Part shown: one piece after another, positions 22,357-34,239 of the stretch | How the letters are laid out: the number at the start of each line of letters is the position of its first letter | Numbering within the stretch: position 1 is the first letter of the stretch | Source of the DNA: Closterium sp. NIES-65 | Taxonomy: Eukaryota > Streptophyta > Zygnematophyceae > Desmidiales > Closteriaceae | NCBI GenBank assembly: GCA_948144175.1 | Contig: CANXME010000213.1 | Span: 4,107,001-4,171,000, forward strand | Length of the DNA: 64,000 nt | Direction of reading: 5' to 3' | Made by a program: the position numbers and the translations under genes | Notes under the pieces: model-generated | Databases searched by the model: none | Told to the model about the DNA's origin: nothing | Seen by the model: the letters and a program-made list of their open reading frames with translations, nothing else

Positions 22357-25300
22357 AAAGCGTGAACCCAAGAGCCACAAGTGTCGTCCTCAGTGTGTCC
22401 TGCCACTCACGTGGCGCTTGGCGGAGACCGTAGACCGGCCGCCGGAGGCTCCACTGGGTACTAGGAGGGAACGACCCAGTGAAGCCAGGCGGGCGGCGCA
22501 GCCATATCTCCTCGTGCAGGCTGCCTTGTAAGAAAGTTGTGCTGAAGTCAAGAGAGTGAAGCTCATGATCACGCTGAGCGGCAACGTGCAGCAGCACCCA
22601 AAGAGTGGTCATCTTCGGGGTGGGGGAGAAGGTCTGAAAGAAGTCTACTCCCTCTCGCTGACTGAAACCTCGAGCAACGTAACGAGCCTTGAAGACAGGC
22701 GGAGAACCTGGCGGCCACTTCACCCTGAAAATCCACATGCCACTAACGATGTTCGCCCCAGGAGGGGGAACCTCGCCAACGAAAGTGCCTGTGGACTTCT
22801 AGGATGCCATCTCTGCGTCCATGGCTGTCTGCCACTGAGAGGAGTACTCACCCGCGATTGCCTCAGCGTAAGAGCGCGGGGTCGGGATGTCTGTAGCATC
22901 CGGGTCTCCCTCAGGGGCAAGCAGCATGGACACGAGATGAGGCGCAGCGGCTGCAAGACACTCAAGGTCCTCCTGTCTGTCCTCTAGGACGTCCGTGCCA
23001 AGAGCACACTCACCCCCGACGGACGGAGGACAAATAGACTCAGACTCAGCAACAAGACTAGCGGCGTAGTCTAGACGACAGGCAGCAGCAAAGTCAACAA
23101 GCTCAGCAACAAAGGCAGACGCAGCAGCAGACTCAAACGACAGGTCAGTGACAACTGTGGCTAGCACACGCGTGACAGTAGAGTGAGCAGCACGGGTGCG
23201 GTCAGACTCAGGCTCAGGAACGGTAGGCAGAGAAGACGCAGGAGGGGACGGCAGGGGAACACGGTGCGGAGGAGAGGAAGGACGACGAACTACGAGGTGG
23301 ATGCCGGGGACAGCCGGCTGACGCGAACGAGGAACACAGCGACCGGAACTACGAGAACGGACTTGCGAGACAGGACGCGACGCAGGCTTGCGACGCTCAG
23401 TAAAACCCCCATGTCTGCTCAGTGTAAGGAGAAGGAGCAGGCAGCGGTGAGCCAGGCTGTAACGGAAGACCAGTAGATGAAGGGAGACTAAGAACCTGGC
23501 GAAGCACAGAGTGAGGCGGTGGCTGAGACGACGGAGACGGTGGAGCGAAGAACAGGCGCGGCTGTGCAGGGCCACCAGCACCAGCAGCTCCAGCACCCCC
23601 AGCAGCTCCAGCACCTCCAGCAACTCCAGATTCCTTAGCGCCAGCTCCTCCAGGACCAGCTCCACCAGCAGCAGCACCCCCAGAACCAGCATATCCAGTC
23701 CCAGGGTCTCCAGCCTCAGTGTCTCCAGCAGCAGCACCCCCAGACCCAGGGTCTCCAGCAGCAGCACCCTCAGACTCAGCAGCACCTCCAGCCCCAGCAA
23801 CTCCAGTACCTCCAGTACGAGCACCTCCGGGACCAGCACCACTCCCAGCTCCAGTGACGACAACAGAAACACCTCCAGCGACATAGCCTCGAGCTCCAGA
23901 AGAGCGACCCTGACGGCGACCGTACCAGTCGTGCAGCTGCTGTGAGGTGAGAGGCACACGCGGACGAAGACGGCTACTCCAGGGAGACCGCGCAACAGCA
24001 GACTCAGAACCCTCAGCGCCAGCACCCGCAGCAGCTCCAGAACCTCCAGCGCCAGCACCCACAGCAGCTCCAGAACCTCCAGCGCCAGCACCCGCAGCAG
24101 CTCCAGAACCTCCAGCGCCAATACCCTCAGCAGCTCCAGAACCTTCAGCTCTAGCACCCTCAGCAGCTCCAGACTCCGCACCCCCAGGCTCCGCACCTCC
24201 AGGCTCAGCACCCCCAGGCTCCGCAACCCCAGGCTCAGCACCCACAGGCTCAGCACCCCCAGAAGTAGCACCCCGAGTAGGACCACCCTCAGCAGAACCT
24301 GAGTCACCAGTGACCTCAACCGGTGCAGTCAAGGGAGGAGGGTCTATCTGAGACACACCCGAAGGAGCAGGACCGGGAGTGGGGAGGGGGTCTACCTGGG
24401 GAGCACCTGGAGCGAGGAAGAGCGGCGGGGGGGGGAGAGGGGTAGTGCGGTAAGGGAAGAGACGGTAAAAGGGAACCGACTCGTCGAACGTGACGTCCTG
24501 AGAGGGGAAGACACGGCGCGAGGTGGGGTGGTAAAACTGCCAACCAAGCGCGTCAGGGACAAAGCCAAGGAAGACACAGGGAACAGCGCGGACGGAGAGC
24601 TTGTCCGCGGTGGTATCACGGACAAAGGCACGAGCACCCCAGACCCGGAAATGCGACGCATCGCCAACCTTCCCCGTCCACAGCAGTGTGGGCGAGGTCT
24701 CCGGCAAGGAGACACGGGGCCAGAGGTTGAGCTGATGCGCGGCGTACCGGACCGCAAACAGCCACAGAAAATGGGGGGCAGCCGCATGGATCATGGAGGT
24801 ACGAGCGACCTCCATGACTAAGCCAATGCGGCGCTCAGCAACCCCATTCTGCTGCGGAGAGGCCGGAAGCGTGAACAAATGGGTGATGCCGTGCTCCTCA
24901 CAGAAGGCTGCCAAGAGGTCGGAGGAAAACTCACCACCTCTGTCAGAGTGCAGACGCAGGACAGGAAACTCCGTCCCGAACCGCTCGCGGAGATGGAGAC
25001 GAGCAGCGCGGATCCAAGGGATCAAAACATAAGGGACCTCACCCTTGGTGCGCAAGGGGAAGACCGTGGTGTAACGCGTGTAGTCGTCGACGACCAGCAG
25101 GAAGTACCGCTCGTGGCCCTGTCCACGGATGCGGGCTGGGCCCCACACGTCCAGGTGGAGAGTCTGCAAGGGAGCCTCTTCGGGAGGGAACGAGGAGGAG
25201 TGAGGAGCGGCGCGCTGCCGCCCCTCGACACAGGGAAGACAGGGAGGAGCAGGTGAGGGTGGGAGGGGAGGGAGAACCCTGGGAAGACCAGAGACAAGGA

Positions 25301-26431
25301 CCCGGCGGTGCATCCTGCGAAGGCGTTGCACCGAGGGGTGACCAAGGCGGTGGTGCCAAAGGACCGTCTGGTGCGACAAGGCGTGGCACAAGCAGGGGGC
25401 CGACAACTGACCTGACGCAGACGCAGACACAGCTACCTGAGGGGACTCAGTGGTCAGTGTGTACAGGCCAGACCCAGGCTGCGGAGTGAAAGTAGCCAGG
25501 TGACGACCCGTCTGAGCACACGTGCAGTGTGTCACACGCTCGTAGGCAGGGGTGAACTGGTGAACACCCGCGTCCTGGAGCGCAGAACCCGCCACCAAGT
25601 TCGTAGAGAACGAGGGGAGGTAAAGTCCCGACAGTGTGCCGGGCGGGACAGCAGGACAAGGGAGGACAGCGGAGGAGGTCGCACGGACTGGACCCCCAGA
25701 GGGGTCTGCCAGGGAGACTGGAACCGGCCGATTGAGCGGCGTGAGGGTGGTGCTGTCGCGAAAGAAGGAGCGAGAAGCACCAGAGTCAAGTGTGAAGGTG
25801 TACAAGGCCTCAGCAGGCGCAGTACCAGAGAGAGCAGACTCACCAGCACCTGGAGCGGCAGGCTCTATACCTGGGTCAGGCGGTACGCACAGGTAACAGG
25901 CACGGTCAGCACTAGTAGGCATTGCATACATGGCAGTGAGAATAGCATCACAGTCAAGAGCAAATATATCTACCCTCTGCCCAAGCAGCTCCACCCAGTC
26001 GGGGAGCTCAGCCTCGTCGTCAAACTCGGTACGCCAGGCGTCACTCAGACGGGCGAAGCAGCGGGACTGTGTGTGACCAAGTGTCCCGCAAGACTGACCA
26101 GTCTGATCACCTGTGCGAATGAGGTACGGGCAGCGAACGGTACTCAAAGACCCTTCACTTTGAGCGTACCACGCGTGAAGCTGCCGGGGCGTAAGTGTCT
26201 CGCGTGGACGCCGCTGCAGCTGCAGCTGGCCACTGCCAGACGCTCCCAACTGACCAGCTCCAGGGCGACAGCTACGACGGCTACCTCGACAACCCCAACT
26301 AGCGTACCACTCACTAAGCTGCTGGGGCGTGAGAGACTCGCGCGGACATCGCTCGAGCTGCATCTGGCCACCGCCAGTAGCAGCAGTAGGAGTAGTAGCA
26401 GCAGTAGCAGCAGTAACAGCAGAAGCAGCAG
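22357..26431 (-). pseudogene. Cop-D: truncated Ty1/copia gag-pol fragment
   Basis: Runs from mid-gag (26431) to mid-RT. It shows two QLSEWYA/QLHAWYA motifs, the extended zinc knuckle CPYLIRTGDQTGQSC...HTQSRC, protease DSGASRSFF, GAG-pre-integrase TVLWHHRLGHPSVQR, integrase with all three acidic residues (HLDVWGP, HSDRGGEF, NGVAERR), a Gly/Ala linker and RT up to STADPS. A frameshift lies near 23400-23412. A TAG at 22799-22801 replaces the Trp of AEMASWKS. RT breaks off at about 22357 before the YVDD box and joins leader-like repeat. No LTR is present at either end. It is a distinct subfamily from Cop-A, B, C and E; its nearest relative in the window is Cop-F. Confidence 0.9.
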
Positions 26432-26492
26432 TAGGGTTAGTACTTGTACTCAGTTCATTCATAGTTCATTCATTCTCGTTTCAATCTTCTCG
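26432..26492 (+). repeat. Cop-E 5' LTR, truncated to 61 bp
   Basis: TAGGGTTAGTACTTG...CTTCTCG matches 33876-33936 with a single difference, the terminal base (G here, A in the 3' LTR), so the canonical CA end is lost. Confidence 0.88.
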
Positions 26493-26599
26493 TGGTATTG
26501 AGCAGGTTCCCTCGTGGGAACTGTGCCTAGGGCCCACCAACTCGAAATTTTTTTCCTGCCCGGGGCGCGCGCAGCCCGAGTCGCGCTCCCCTTTTCTAC

Positions 26600-27475
26600 C
26601 TGCGCCCCGGCCCCGTCGCCCCCCCTTGCGACCCCGGCCTCGTAGCCCTACTTGCGGCCCGGCCCCGGCCTCGTCGCCCTACCTGCGCACCGGCCCCGTC
26701 ACCCTACCGTCAATCCGGCCCCGTCGCCCTACCTTCGACCCGGCCCCGTCGCCCTACCTACGACCTCGCCCCGGCCCCGTCGCCCTACCTGTGCACCGGC
26801 CCCGCCGCCCTACCTTCGACCCGGCCCCGTCGCCCTACCTACGGCCCGGCCCCGGCCCCGTCGCCCTACCTACGACCCGGCCCCGGCCCCGTCGCCCTAC
26901 CTTCGACCCGGCCCCGTCGCCCTACCTACGGCCCGGCCCCGGCCCCGTCGCCCTACCTACGACCCGGCCCCGGCCCCGTCGCCCTACCTACGGCCCGGCC
27001 CCGGCCCCGTCGCCTTACCTTCGACCCGGCCCCGTCGCCCTACCTGCGCACCGGCCCCGTCGCCCTACCTTCGACCCGGCCCCGTCGCCCTACCTACGAC
27101 CCGGCCCCGGCCCCGTCGCCCTACCTGTGCACCGGCCCCGTCGCCCTACCTTCGACCCGGCCCCGTCGCCCTACCTTCGACCTGGCCCCGTCGCCCTACC
27201 TACGGCCCGGCCCCGGCCCCGTCGCCCTACCTACAACCCGGCCCCGGCCCCGGCCCCGTTGCCCTACCTTCGACCCGGCCCCGTCGCCCTACCTACGGCC
27301 CGGCCCCGGCCCCGTCGCCCTACCTACGACCCGGCCCCGGCCCCGTCGCCCTACCTACGCCCCGGCCCCTTGCCCCGTCGCCTTACCTTCGACCCGGCCC
27401 CGTTGCCCTACCTGCGCACCGGCACCGTCGCCCTACCTTCGACTCGCCCCCACCGCCCTACCTACGGCCCCGCCC
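26600..27475 (+). repeat. Cop-E leader tandem repeats
   Basis: Units built on GGCCCCGTCGCCCTACCT, alternating with ACGACCCGGCCCC or TCGACCCGGCCCC, repeated several dozen times. The region is free of stops in two plus frames, giving apparent Pro/Arg-rich frames that I do not regard as genes. 27480-27740 carries GAGCCGCCC units and the last leader bases before gag. Confidence 0.85.
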
Positions 27476-27740
27476 GAACGCCTACGCAGCCGAGCCGCCC
27501 GCGCCGCTACGCCGCCCGAGCCGCCCAAGCCACCCGAGCCGCCTGAGCCGCCCGAGCCGCCCGAGCCGCCCGAGCCGCCCGAGCCGCCTGAGCAGCTGAG
27601 GAGCCGAGCCGCGGGTGCCGCCGAACTGCAGTTGCTGCCGAGCCGCCCGAGCTGCCCGAACCGCCCTGTCTGGTGAGCGCAGCGCCTCTGTCACCGCACT
27701 GCCCCTGCTCTACAGTTAGCGCTGCTAGTCTACTTCTGTC

Positions 27741-30700
27741 ATGGCTACCCCCAGTGTTCTCACTTTTGACGCTGAGGGTCGGGCCATTGACTTTGACGTC
27801 TGGGTAGATGACCTGCAGCTTTTCCTACAGTGCGATAGGGCAGACGGTCTCTCCCTCTTTGATCTCACCTTTGGTGCTTCCCCTGCCCCTGCTGCCGATG
27901 TCGACGCCACCGTTCGCTCACAGTGGGCCACTCGCGATGCTGCTGCACGTCTTGCTGTGCGTCGCCACCTTCCTACCACTGAGCGCGCGCACTTTAGTCA
28001 GTACAAGAGTGCTCACACCTTGTACGACGCTGTAGTTGCGCGCTACTCTTCCCCTGCCACCGCTGCACTGAGCCGCCTCATGCTACCGTACCTCTTTCCT
28101 GACCTTGCTGACCTCATTACGCACCTCCGCACTAGTGACACTCGCTACCGCACTGCGCTTCCTGCTGACTTCTGCGCCAAGAACCCCCCCCCCATGTACA
28201 TCACTCTCTACTACTTAGTCACTCGCCTCCCTGACTCCCTTCGCGTAGTCAGGGACCACTTCCTCTCAGTCTGTCCCACCACTCTCACTGTTGATCTCCT
28301 CGAGAAGTCCCTCCTAGCGGCCGAGAAGAGCATAGTCGCTGTAGGGGCCTCTCGTGGTGACCCGCGCACCCCCATCTTTGAGGGGTGTTCCCCCTCCCCC
28401 CTTCTGCCCTCTGTTGCCTCTGCTGCTGCGGCCGACCTCCTTGGTCTTGAGTCGGTCGGGGAAGCGTCTACCCCTAGCGGGAGACGTCGCTCTGGCAAAG
28501 GCAAGGGGGGCAGGGGCACTGGAGGAGCGAGCGGGGGCGGTGGAGGTGGAGGTAGAGGCGGCGGGGGGAGTGGGGGTGGCGGTGGGAGTGGAGGTGGGGG
28601 TGGAGGTGTCGGTGGCGGCAGTGGAGGCGGAGGCGGCAGCGGCGGTGGCGGTGGGAGCGGAGGTGGCGGAGGTGGTGGCGGTGGAGGAGGCGGCGGAGGC
28701 GGCGCTAGTAGCAGAGGCGGCGGAGGCGGCGGGGGTGGCGGTGGAGCTGGTCGCGGGTCTGCGCAGAGGAGTGGCTCCGGTGGTGGTCCACGCCAGCAGC
28801 AGCAGCGCGGTCGTGAGACCCTGTCCCCTCAGCAGCTCCGTGAGTGGTACACTGCACGCCAGCGGGGTGGGGGCTTTGGTCTGTGCACCTACGTCCTGCG
28901 CACCGGCGACCATGCGGGTGAGCAGTGTGGGGGTGCGCACCCCACCCAGCGTTGCTTTGGCCGCCTGACGAACGCGTGGCATCACCAGTTCCCTGAGGCC
29001 GCAAAGATCCCTCGCTGGGGCGAGCTGTCTAGGGCAGGTGTTGCCATCTATGATCTTGATTTTGATGCCATTCTTTCTGCCATGTATGCTGTGACTATTA
29101 GTGATGAGGGTGCCTGTTACCGGTGTTTCCCGCCCGATCCGGGCATTGAGACTGCTGCTCTAGGTACTGGTGAGGCGGCTGCCCTAGGTGCTTGCGACGC
29201 TGCTGCTCTAGGTGCTAGTGCGTCTGCGTCCTCAGGTACTGGTGAGTCTGCGCTCTCAGGTACTACGTCGGCTTCGGCCTCCCTCACCTTCACCCTTGAC
29301 TCTAGGGCTTCTCGCTCCTTCTTTCGGGACCGCACCACACTCACGCCGCTTAGTCGGCCGGTTGCGGTGTCTCTCGCTGACCCCTCTGGGGGTCCTGTCC
29401 TGTCTCACTTCTCCACAGTCCTCCCGTGTCCGGCGGCTCCCTCTGGCACCCTCTCTGGTCTCTACCTCCCCTCGTTCTCTACGAACCTGGTGAGTGGTGC
29501 TGACCTACAGGATGGGGGAGTACACCAGTTCACTCCTGCGTGTCAGCGGGTGACGCACTGCACAGAGGCTAGCACAGGCAGACACCTGGCTACGTTTACC
29601 CGTCAGCCAGGGTCGAGCCTGTACACACTGACCACTGCGTCTCCTCCAGTTGTTGAGTCTGGTAGGGTCACTGCGTCGGGTCAGGTGTGTGCTGCAGCGT
29701 CCAGGTCTGGTCCTGAGTCTGCCCCCTGCTCGTGTTGCCTCCTGTCTCACGAGACTCTCCTCTGGCACCACCGCCTTGGTCACCCCTCTCTGCTTCGGCT
29801 CAGAGGCATGGCCTCCCGTCTTCTTGTTTCTGGTCTCCCCCGGTCCCTCCCTCCCCTTCCTCAGGGCCCTGGCCCTACCTGTGTCCCCTGTGTCGAGGGG
29901 CGCCAGCGGGCTGCCCCTCACTCCTCCCAGTTTCCTCTAACAGAGGCCCCGTTGCAGACGCTTCACATGGACGTGTGGGGCCCAGCCCGCGTCCGTGGAC
30001 AGGGTCACGAGCGCTACTTCCTGCTTGTTGTTGACGACTACTCGCGTTACACCGCAGTCTTCCCCTTGCGCAGCAAGGGTGATGTCACTGAGGTGCTGAT
30101 CGACTGGATCCGCGCAGCTCGTCTCCAGCTCAGGCGGAGCTTTGGTTCGGACTTTCCTGTTCTGCGTCTGCACTCGGACAGAGGCGGAGAGTTTTCTTCT
30201 GGCCTTCTGAGGGCCTACTGTCGCGCACGAGGAATCCGTCAGACCTTCACGCTTCCGGACTCCCCGCAGCAAAATGGGATTGCTGAGCGCCGAATTGGCA
30301 TGGTCATGGACGTCGCTCGTACGTCCATGATGCATGCGGCTGCTCCCCATTTTCTGTGGCCGTTTGCGGTCAGGTACGCGGCGCATCAGATCAACCTACA
30401 CCCCAGGGTCTCCAGGCCGGAGACCTCCCCAGCCTTGCTGTGGACGGGGAAGGTTGGCGATGCGTCGGCGTTCCGGGTCTGGGGATCTCGGGCGTTTGTC
30501 CGCGACTTGTCTGCGGACAAGCTGTCCCCTCGTGCTGCTCCTTGCGTCTTCCTGGGGTTCCCCCCTGACGCGCCTGGGTGGCAGTTCTACCACCCCACCT
30601 CTCGCCGTGTTCTGTCCTCCCAAGACGTCACGTTTGACGAGTCGGTCCCCTACTACCGCCTCTTCCCCTACCGCACTCCGTCCCTCCCCCCGCCGCCGCT

Positions 30701-33593
30701 CTTCCTTGTACCAGGTCCCCCTCCGGTAGACCCCCTCCCCCCTCAGGGTCCGTCCCCTTCAGGTGTGTCCCAGGTAGACGCAAGCGAGCCTGTCGAGGTC
30801 ACTGGTGACTCTGGTGCTGCTGAGGGTGCTTTGCCTGGGGGTGCTGACTCTGGGGGTGTTGAGCCTGGGGGTGTTGCGACTGGGGGTACTGAGACTAGGG
30901 GTGCTGAGCCTGGGGGTGCTGAGTCTGGGGGTGCTGAGCCTGGGTGTGCTGAGCCTGGGGGTGCTGAGCTTGGAGGTGCTCCGCCTGGAGGTTCGTCTCT
31001 GCGGGAGCCACTTTCTCCACGGGAGCTGCGCGAGTGGTTTGCCCGGCGCTGGAGGCGTGCTGCTGGTGCTGGAGGTTCTTCGGCTACTGAGGGTGCTGCT
31101 GTCGCGGGTCCCGGAGGTGCTCGTACTGGGAGTACTGGAGCTGCTGGGCCTGCGGGTTCGACTAGAGCTGGTGTTGCTGAGGGTGTTGGAGCTGAGACTA
31201 CTGCTGGCGGTCCTGCAACGGGTACTCCTGGAACTGCTGGAGGCTCTGGCGCTGCTGGTGGCGCAGCTGGAGCGGGTGCTCCTTCTGGGGGTACTGGTGT
31301 TGTACCTGCATTGTCTGGCGTCGCCACGCGGCCTCGACCGTACTTCGTTCCACTCCTGCAGCAGGTTCTTGGTCTTCCGCCTTCTACTGGTCCCCCTCCT
31401 TCTTTAGAGTGTCCACAGCCAGTCCCGTCACAGTTACAGTTGTAGCCTACCTCCCCTTTGCCTGCTCCTTCTCTCTACACTGGTCCTACTGGAGGTCTTA
31501 TCGAGCGTCGTGAGCCTGCGTCTCGCCCTGCGTCGCCTGTCCGTGCTGCTCGCGCTAGTGGTCGTGCTTCGCGTCAGCGTCCTCCTCCTGTCCCTGGCAC
31601 GCACAGGATATCTCTGCGTCCGTCCACTGCTCCTCTGCGTGCCCCTTTGCCTTCTCCTCCTGAGTCCTCTCTTCCTTCACTTGCCGACCCGGAGTCGGAA
31701 TCTCTTCGTGCTGCCAGTCCTACTGTCACGCATCTCCTGGCTACTATCGTCACTGACCCTTTTATCGAGTCCACTGATGCGTCTGCCCTAGTTGCTGAGC
31801 TCGTCGACTTTGCTGCTCGCTGTCGCCTAGACTACGCTGCTAGTCTTGTCGCTGAGTCTGAGTCTGTCTGTCCTCCGTCCGTCGGGGGTGAGTGTGCCCT
31901 TGGCACGGACGTCCTTGAGGACAGGCAGGAGGAGTTCCAGTGCTTGGCCGCTGCTTCACCTCATCTCGTGTCCGTACTGCTTACCCCTGAGGGAGACCCG
32001 GATGCACTTGACATCCCGACTCCGCGCTCTTACGCGGAGGCGATAGAGGGTCCCTACTCCTCTCAGTGGCAGGCAGCTATGGATGCAGAGATGGCTTCCT
32101 GGAAGTCCACAGGCACCTACGTTGACGCTGTCCTCCCTCCTGGGGCGAACATCGTCAGTGGCATGTGGATCTTCAGGGTGAAGCGGCCGCCGGGTTCTCC
32201 GCCTGTCTTCAAGGCGCGTTACGTGGCTCGTGGCTTCAGTCAGCGGCAAAGAGTTGACTACTTTCAGACCTTCTCTCCCACCCCGAAGATGACCACTCTT
32301 CGGGTACTGTTGCACGTTGCTGCTCACCGTGACTACGAGCTGCACTCTCTCGACTTCAACACAGCTTTCTTGCTGGGCAGCCTGCACGAGGAGATCTGGC
32401 TGCGCTGTCCACCTGTCTTCACTGGGACTTTCCCTCCTGGCACCCAGTGGAGCCTCCGACGGCCAGTCTACAGTCTCCGCCAAGCGCCACGTGAGTGGCA
32501 CGACACACTGAGGACTACGCTTGCGGCTCTTGGGTTTGCTCCCTCTACTGCCGACCCGTCGCTGTTTCTGCGCACCGACACTTCTCTACCGCCGTTCTAC
32601 ATCCTCGTGTACGTCGTTGACCTGGTCTTTGCCACAGCTGAAACTGCTGGACTCGCCTACGTGAAGTCCGAGCTGCAAAAGAGACACACGTGCACAGACC
32701 TGGGTGAACGGCGCAGCTACCTTGGCTTGCAGATCACCCGGGACAGAGCACACCGCACCATTACCCTGACTCAGTCACACATGGTGCAGCAGGTCCTTCA
32801 GCGCTTCGGCTTCACGTACTCCTCGCCTCAGGCCACTCCTCTGCCTACTCGCCACTCGCTCTCAGCTCTGCCTTCGGATGAGTCCGTAGAGTCGAGTGGC
32901 CCGTATCCAGAGCTTGTTGGCTGCCTCATGTACCTGATGACCTGCACACGACCTGACCTTGCATACCCTCTTAGCATTCTCGCACGCTATGTTGCTCCTG
33001 GGAGACACAGACCAGAGCACATGGCTGCAGCGAAGAGGGTGTTGCGTTACTTGTGCAGTACGTCAGGCATGGGACTAGTGCTTGGAGGGCGGAGTCCAAT
33101 AGTCCTCACTGGGCACGCGGACGCTTCTTGGGCTGACGACCAGGCTACGCAGCGGTCGTCACTGGGTTACACCTTCAGCCTTGGTTCCGGCTCTGTTTCG
33201 TGGCGGGCTACTCGCTCGTCTTCTGTTCTCGGCTCCAGTTGTGAGGCTGAGATCTACGCCGGGGCCATGGCTGCACAGGAGCTTTGCTGGCTCACCTACC
33301 TGCTGACCGACCTTGGAGAGTCGCCTCGTTCTCCTCCAGTCCTGTACGTAGACAACAAGGCCATGCTGGCCTTGTGTCGAGAGCAGAGACTGGAGCACAG
33401 AACAAAGCACATTGCTCTCCGCTACTTCCTTGCTCGTGAGCTACAGTAGCGTGGTCAGTTGCGGCTTGCGTACGTGGCCTCTGAGGCCAACACTGCTGAT
33501 GTCTTCACCAAGGCACTTGCGCCTTGTGATCATCAGCGCTTCTGCACCCAGCTGGGTCTTGTACCTGTCTTGCCTCACTTGCTCACCTCTTGA
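27741..33593 (+). pseudogene. Cop-E gag-pol polyprotein (1950 codons, two TAG stops, protease and RT site changes)
   Basis: One continuous frame from ATG 27741 to TGA 33591-33593 broken only by TAG 31443-31445 and TAG 33447-33449, each replacing a Gln codon of sister copies. Gag has a Gly-rich run (about 28510-28750) and the extended zinc knuckle. Integrase has all three acidic residues (HMDVWGP, HSDRGGEF, NGIAERR). Protease reads DSRAS (29298-29309) instead of DSGAS, losing the conserved active-site Gly. RT reads YVVD (about 32610-32621) instead of YVDD, losing a metal-binding Asp. RNase H (GHADASWADDQATQRSS) and the C-terminal ANTADVFTKAL are present. The element therefore looks unable to transpose by itself. 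Confidence 0.93.
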
Positions 33594-33792
33594 CCTTGCT
33601 TGTACTGTTACATATATCTATACCTGCTCTTGCTTGTCTAGTCTTATATATATATATGTACTCCTGCATGTGAACTGGCCTTGTGGCCTTGAACTTGTGC
33701 TTGGAATGTGTGGTGACTTTGTGATCCACCCTGAGCTTGCTTTGCTTTGCTTTGCTTGACTGGTCTTGTGACCCCTTGTTCTCCCCCACTTT

Positions 33793-33805
33793 GCCTATGG
33801 GGGTG
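33793..33805 (+). other. Cop-E polypurine tract
   Basis: GCCTATGGGGGTG directly before the 3' LTR, identical to that of Cop-B. The 199 bases from the pol stop are 3' untranslated. Confidence 0.85.
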
Positions 33806-33936
33806 TGTCACAACATATAGCTTGTGCTGATTGTGTAGGCTATAGTGGGGTAGCCCATAAGGGGTACAACCTAATTAGGGTTAGTACTTGTACTCAGTTC
33901 ATTCATAGTTCATTCATTCTCGTTTCAATCTTCTCA
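33806..33936 (+). repeat. Cop-E 3' LTR (131 bp)
   Basis: TGTCACAAC...CAATCTTCTCA with TG...CA ends. Contains the GGCTATAGTGGGGTAGCCCA block common to this copia group. Confidence 0.9.
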
Positions 33937-34163
33937 GTAGCAGCGCGGCTGCCTCTACAACCCCAACTAGCGTACCACTCACTAAGTTGCTGGTGCGTGA
34001 GGGACTCATGCGGACGTCGCTGGAGCTGCATCTTACCACCGCCAGTAGCAGCAGTAGCAGTACTAGTAGCAGTAGCAGCAGTAACAGTAGTAGTAGCAAC
34101 AGCAGCGCGTGCAGGGCAGGCGCGGCAGGCAGGCAGGCAGATGGCGCGGTAGCGCGCAAACAA
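33937..34163 (-). pseudogene. Cop-F gag remnant
   Basis: Encodes GGGKMQLQRRPHESLTHQQL then SEWYASWGCRGS, closely matching Cop-D (GGGQMQLERCPRESLTPQQL), preceded by Ala/Thr runs. The MATPSVL-type gag start is absent. Nucleotide similarity to 26262-26431 is high but not complete, about 85-90 percent by eye. Confidence 0.75.
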
Positions 34164-34239
34164 GGCATGTGCTCACCAGTGGGGGGAAGAGAAGGCGCTC
34201 GCCGAGCGAGCAGGGCCGGCGCTCGGCGCGCGGCTGCAC

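Larger units (their letters stand above)
26432..33936 (+). mobile_element. Cop-E: Ty1/copia element with truncated 5' LTR
   Basis: Plus-strand copia element: 61 bp of 5' LTR (26432-26492), primer-binding site (26493-26510, TGGTATTGAGCAGGTTCC), repeat leader, gag-pol 27741-33593, polypurine tract (33793-33805) and a full 131-bp 3' LTR (33806-33936). The outer 70 bp of the 5' LTR are missing and no matching target duplication is visible. Both flanks carry about 170 bp of the same copia gag region (26262-26431 and 33937-34110), alike but not identical, which suggests recombination rather than simple insertion. Confidence 0.92.

Noticed and set aside
26329..27599. Long Pro/Arg-rich frames in two plus frames
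   Set aside because: They coincide with the stop-poor leader repeat of Cop-E, in two frames at once, with no recognisable domain.
9263..33449. TAG as a recoded or readthrough codon in copia gag-pol
   Set aside because: Stops are at different positions in each copy and Cop-G, the intact one, has none in frame; decay is simpler.
26432..33941. A 5-bp target duplication for Cop-E
   Set aside because: The right flank begins GTAGC, but the left LTR is truncated and the adjoining bases do not give a convincing match.
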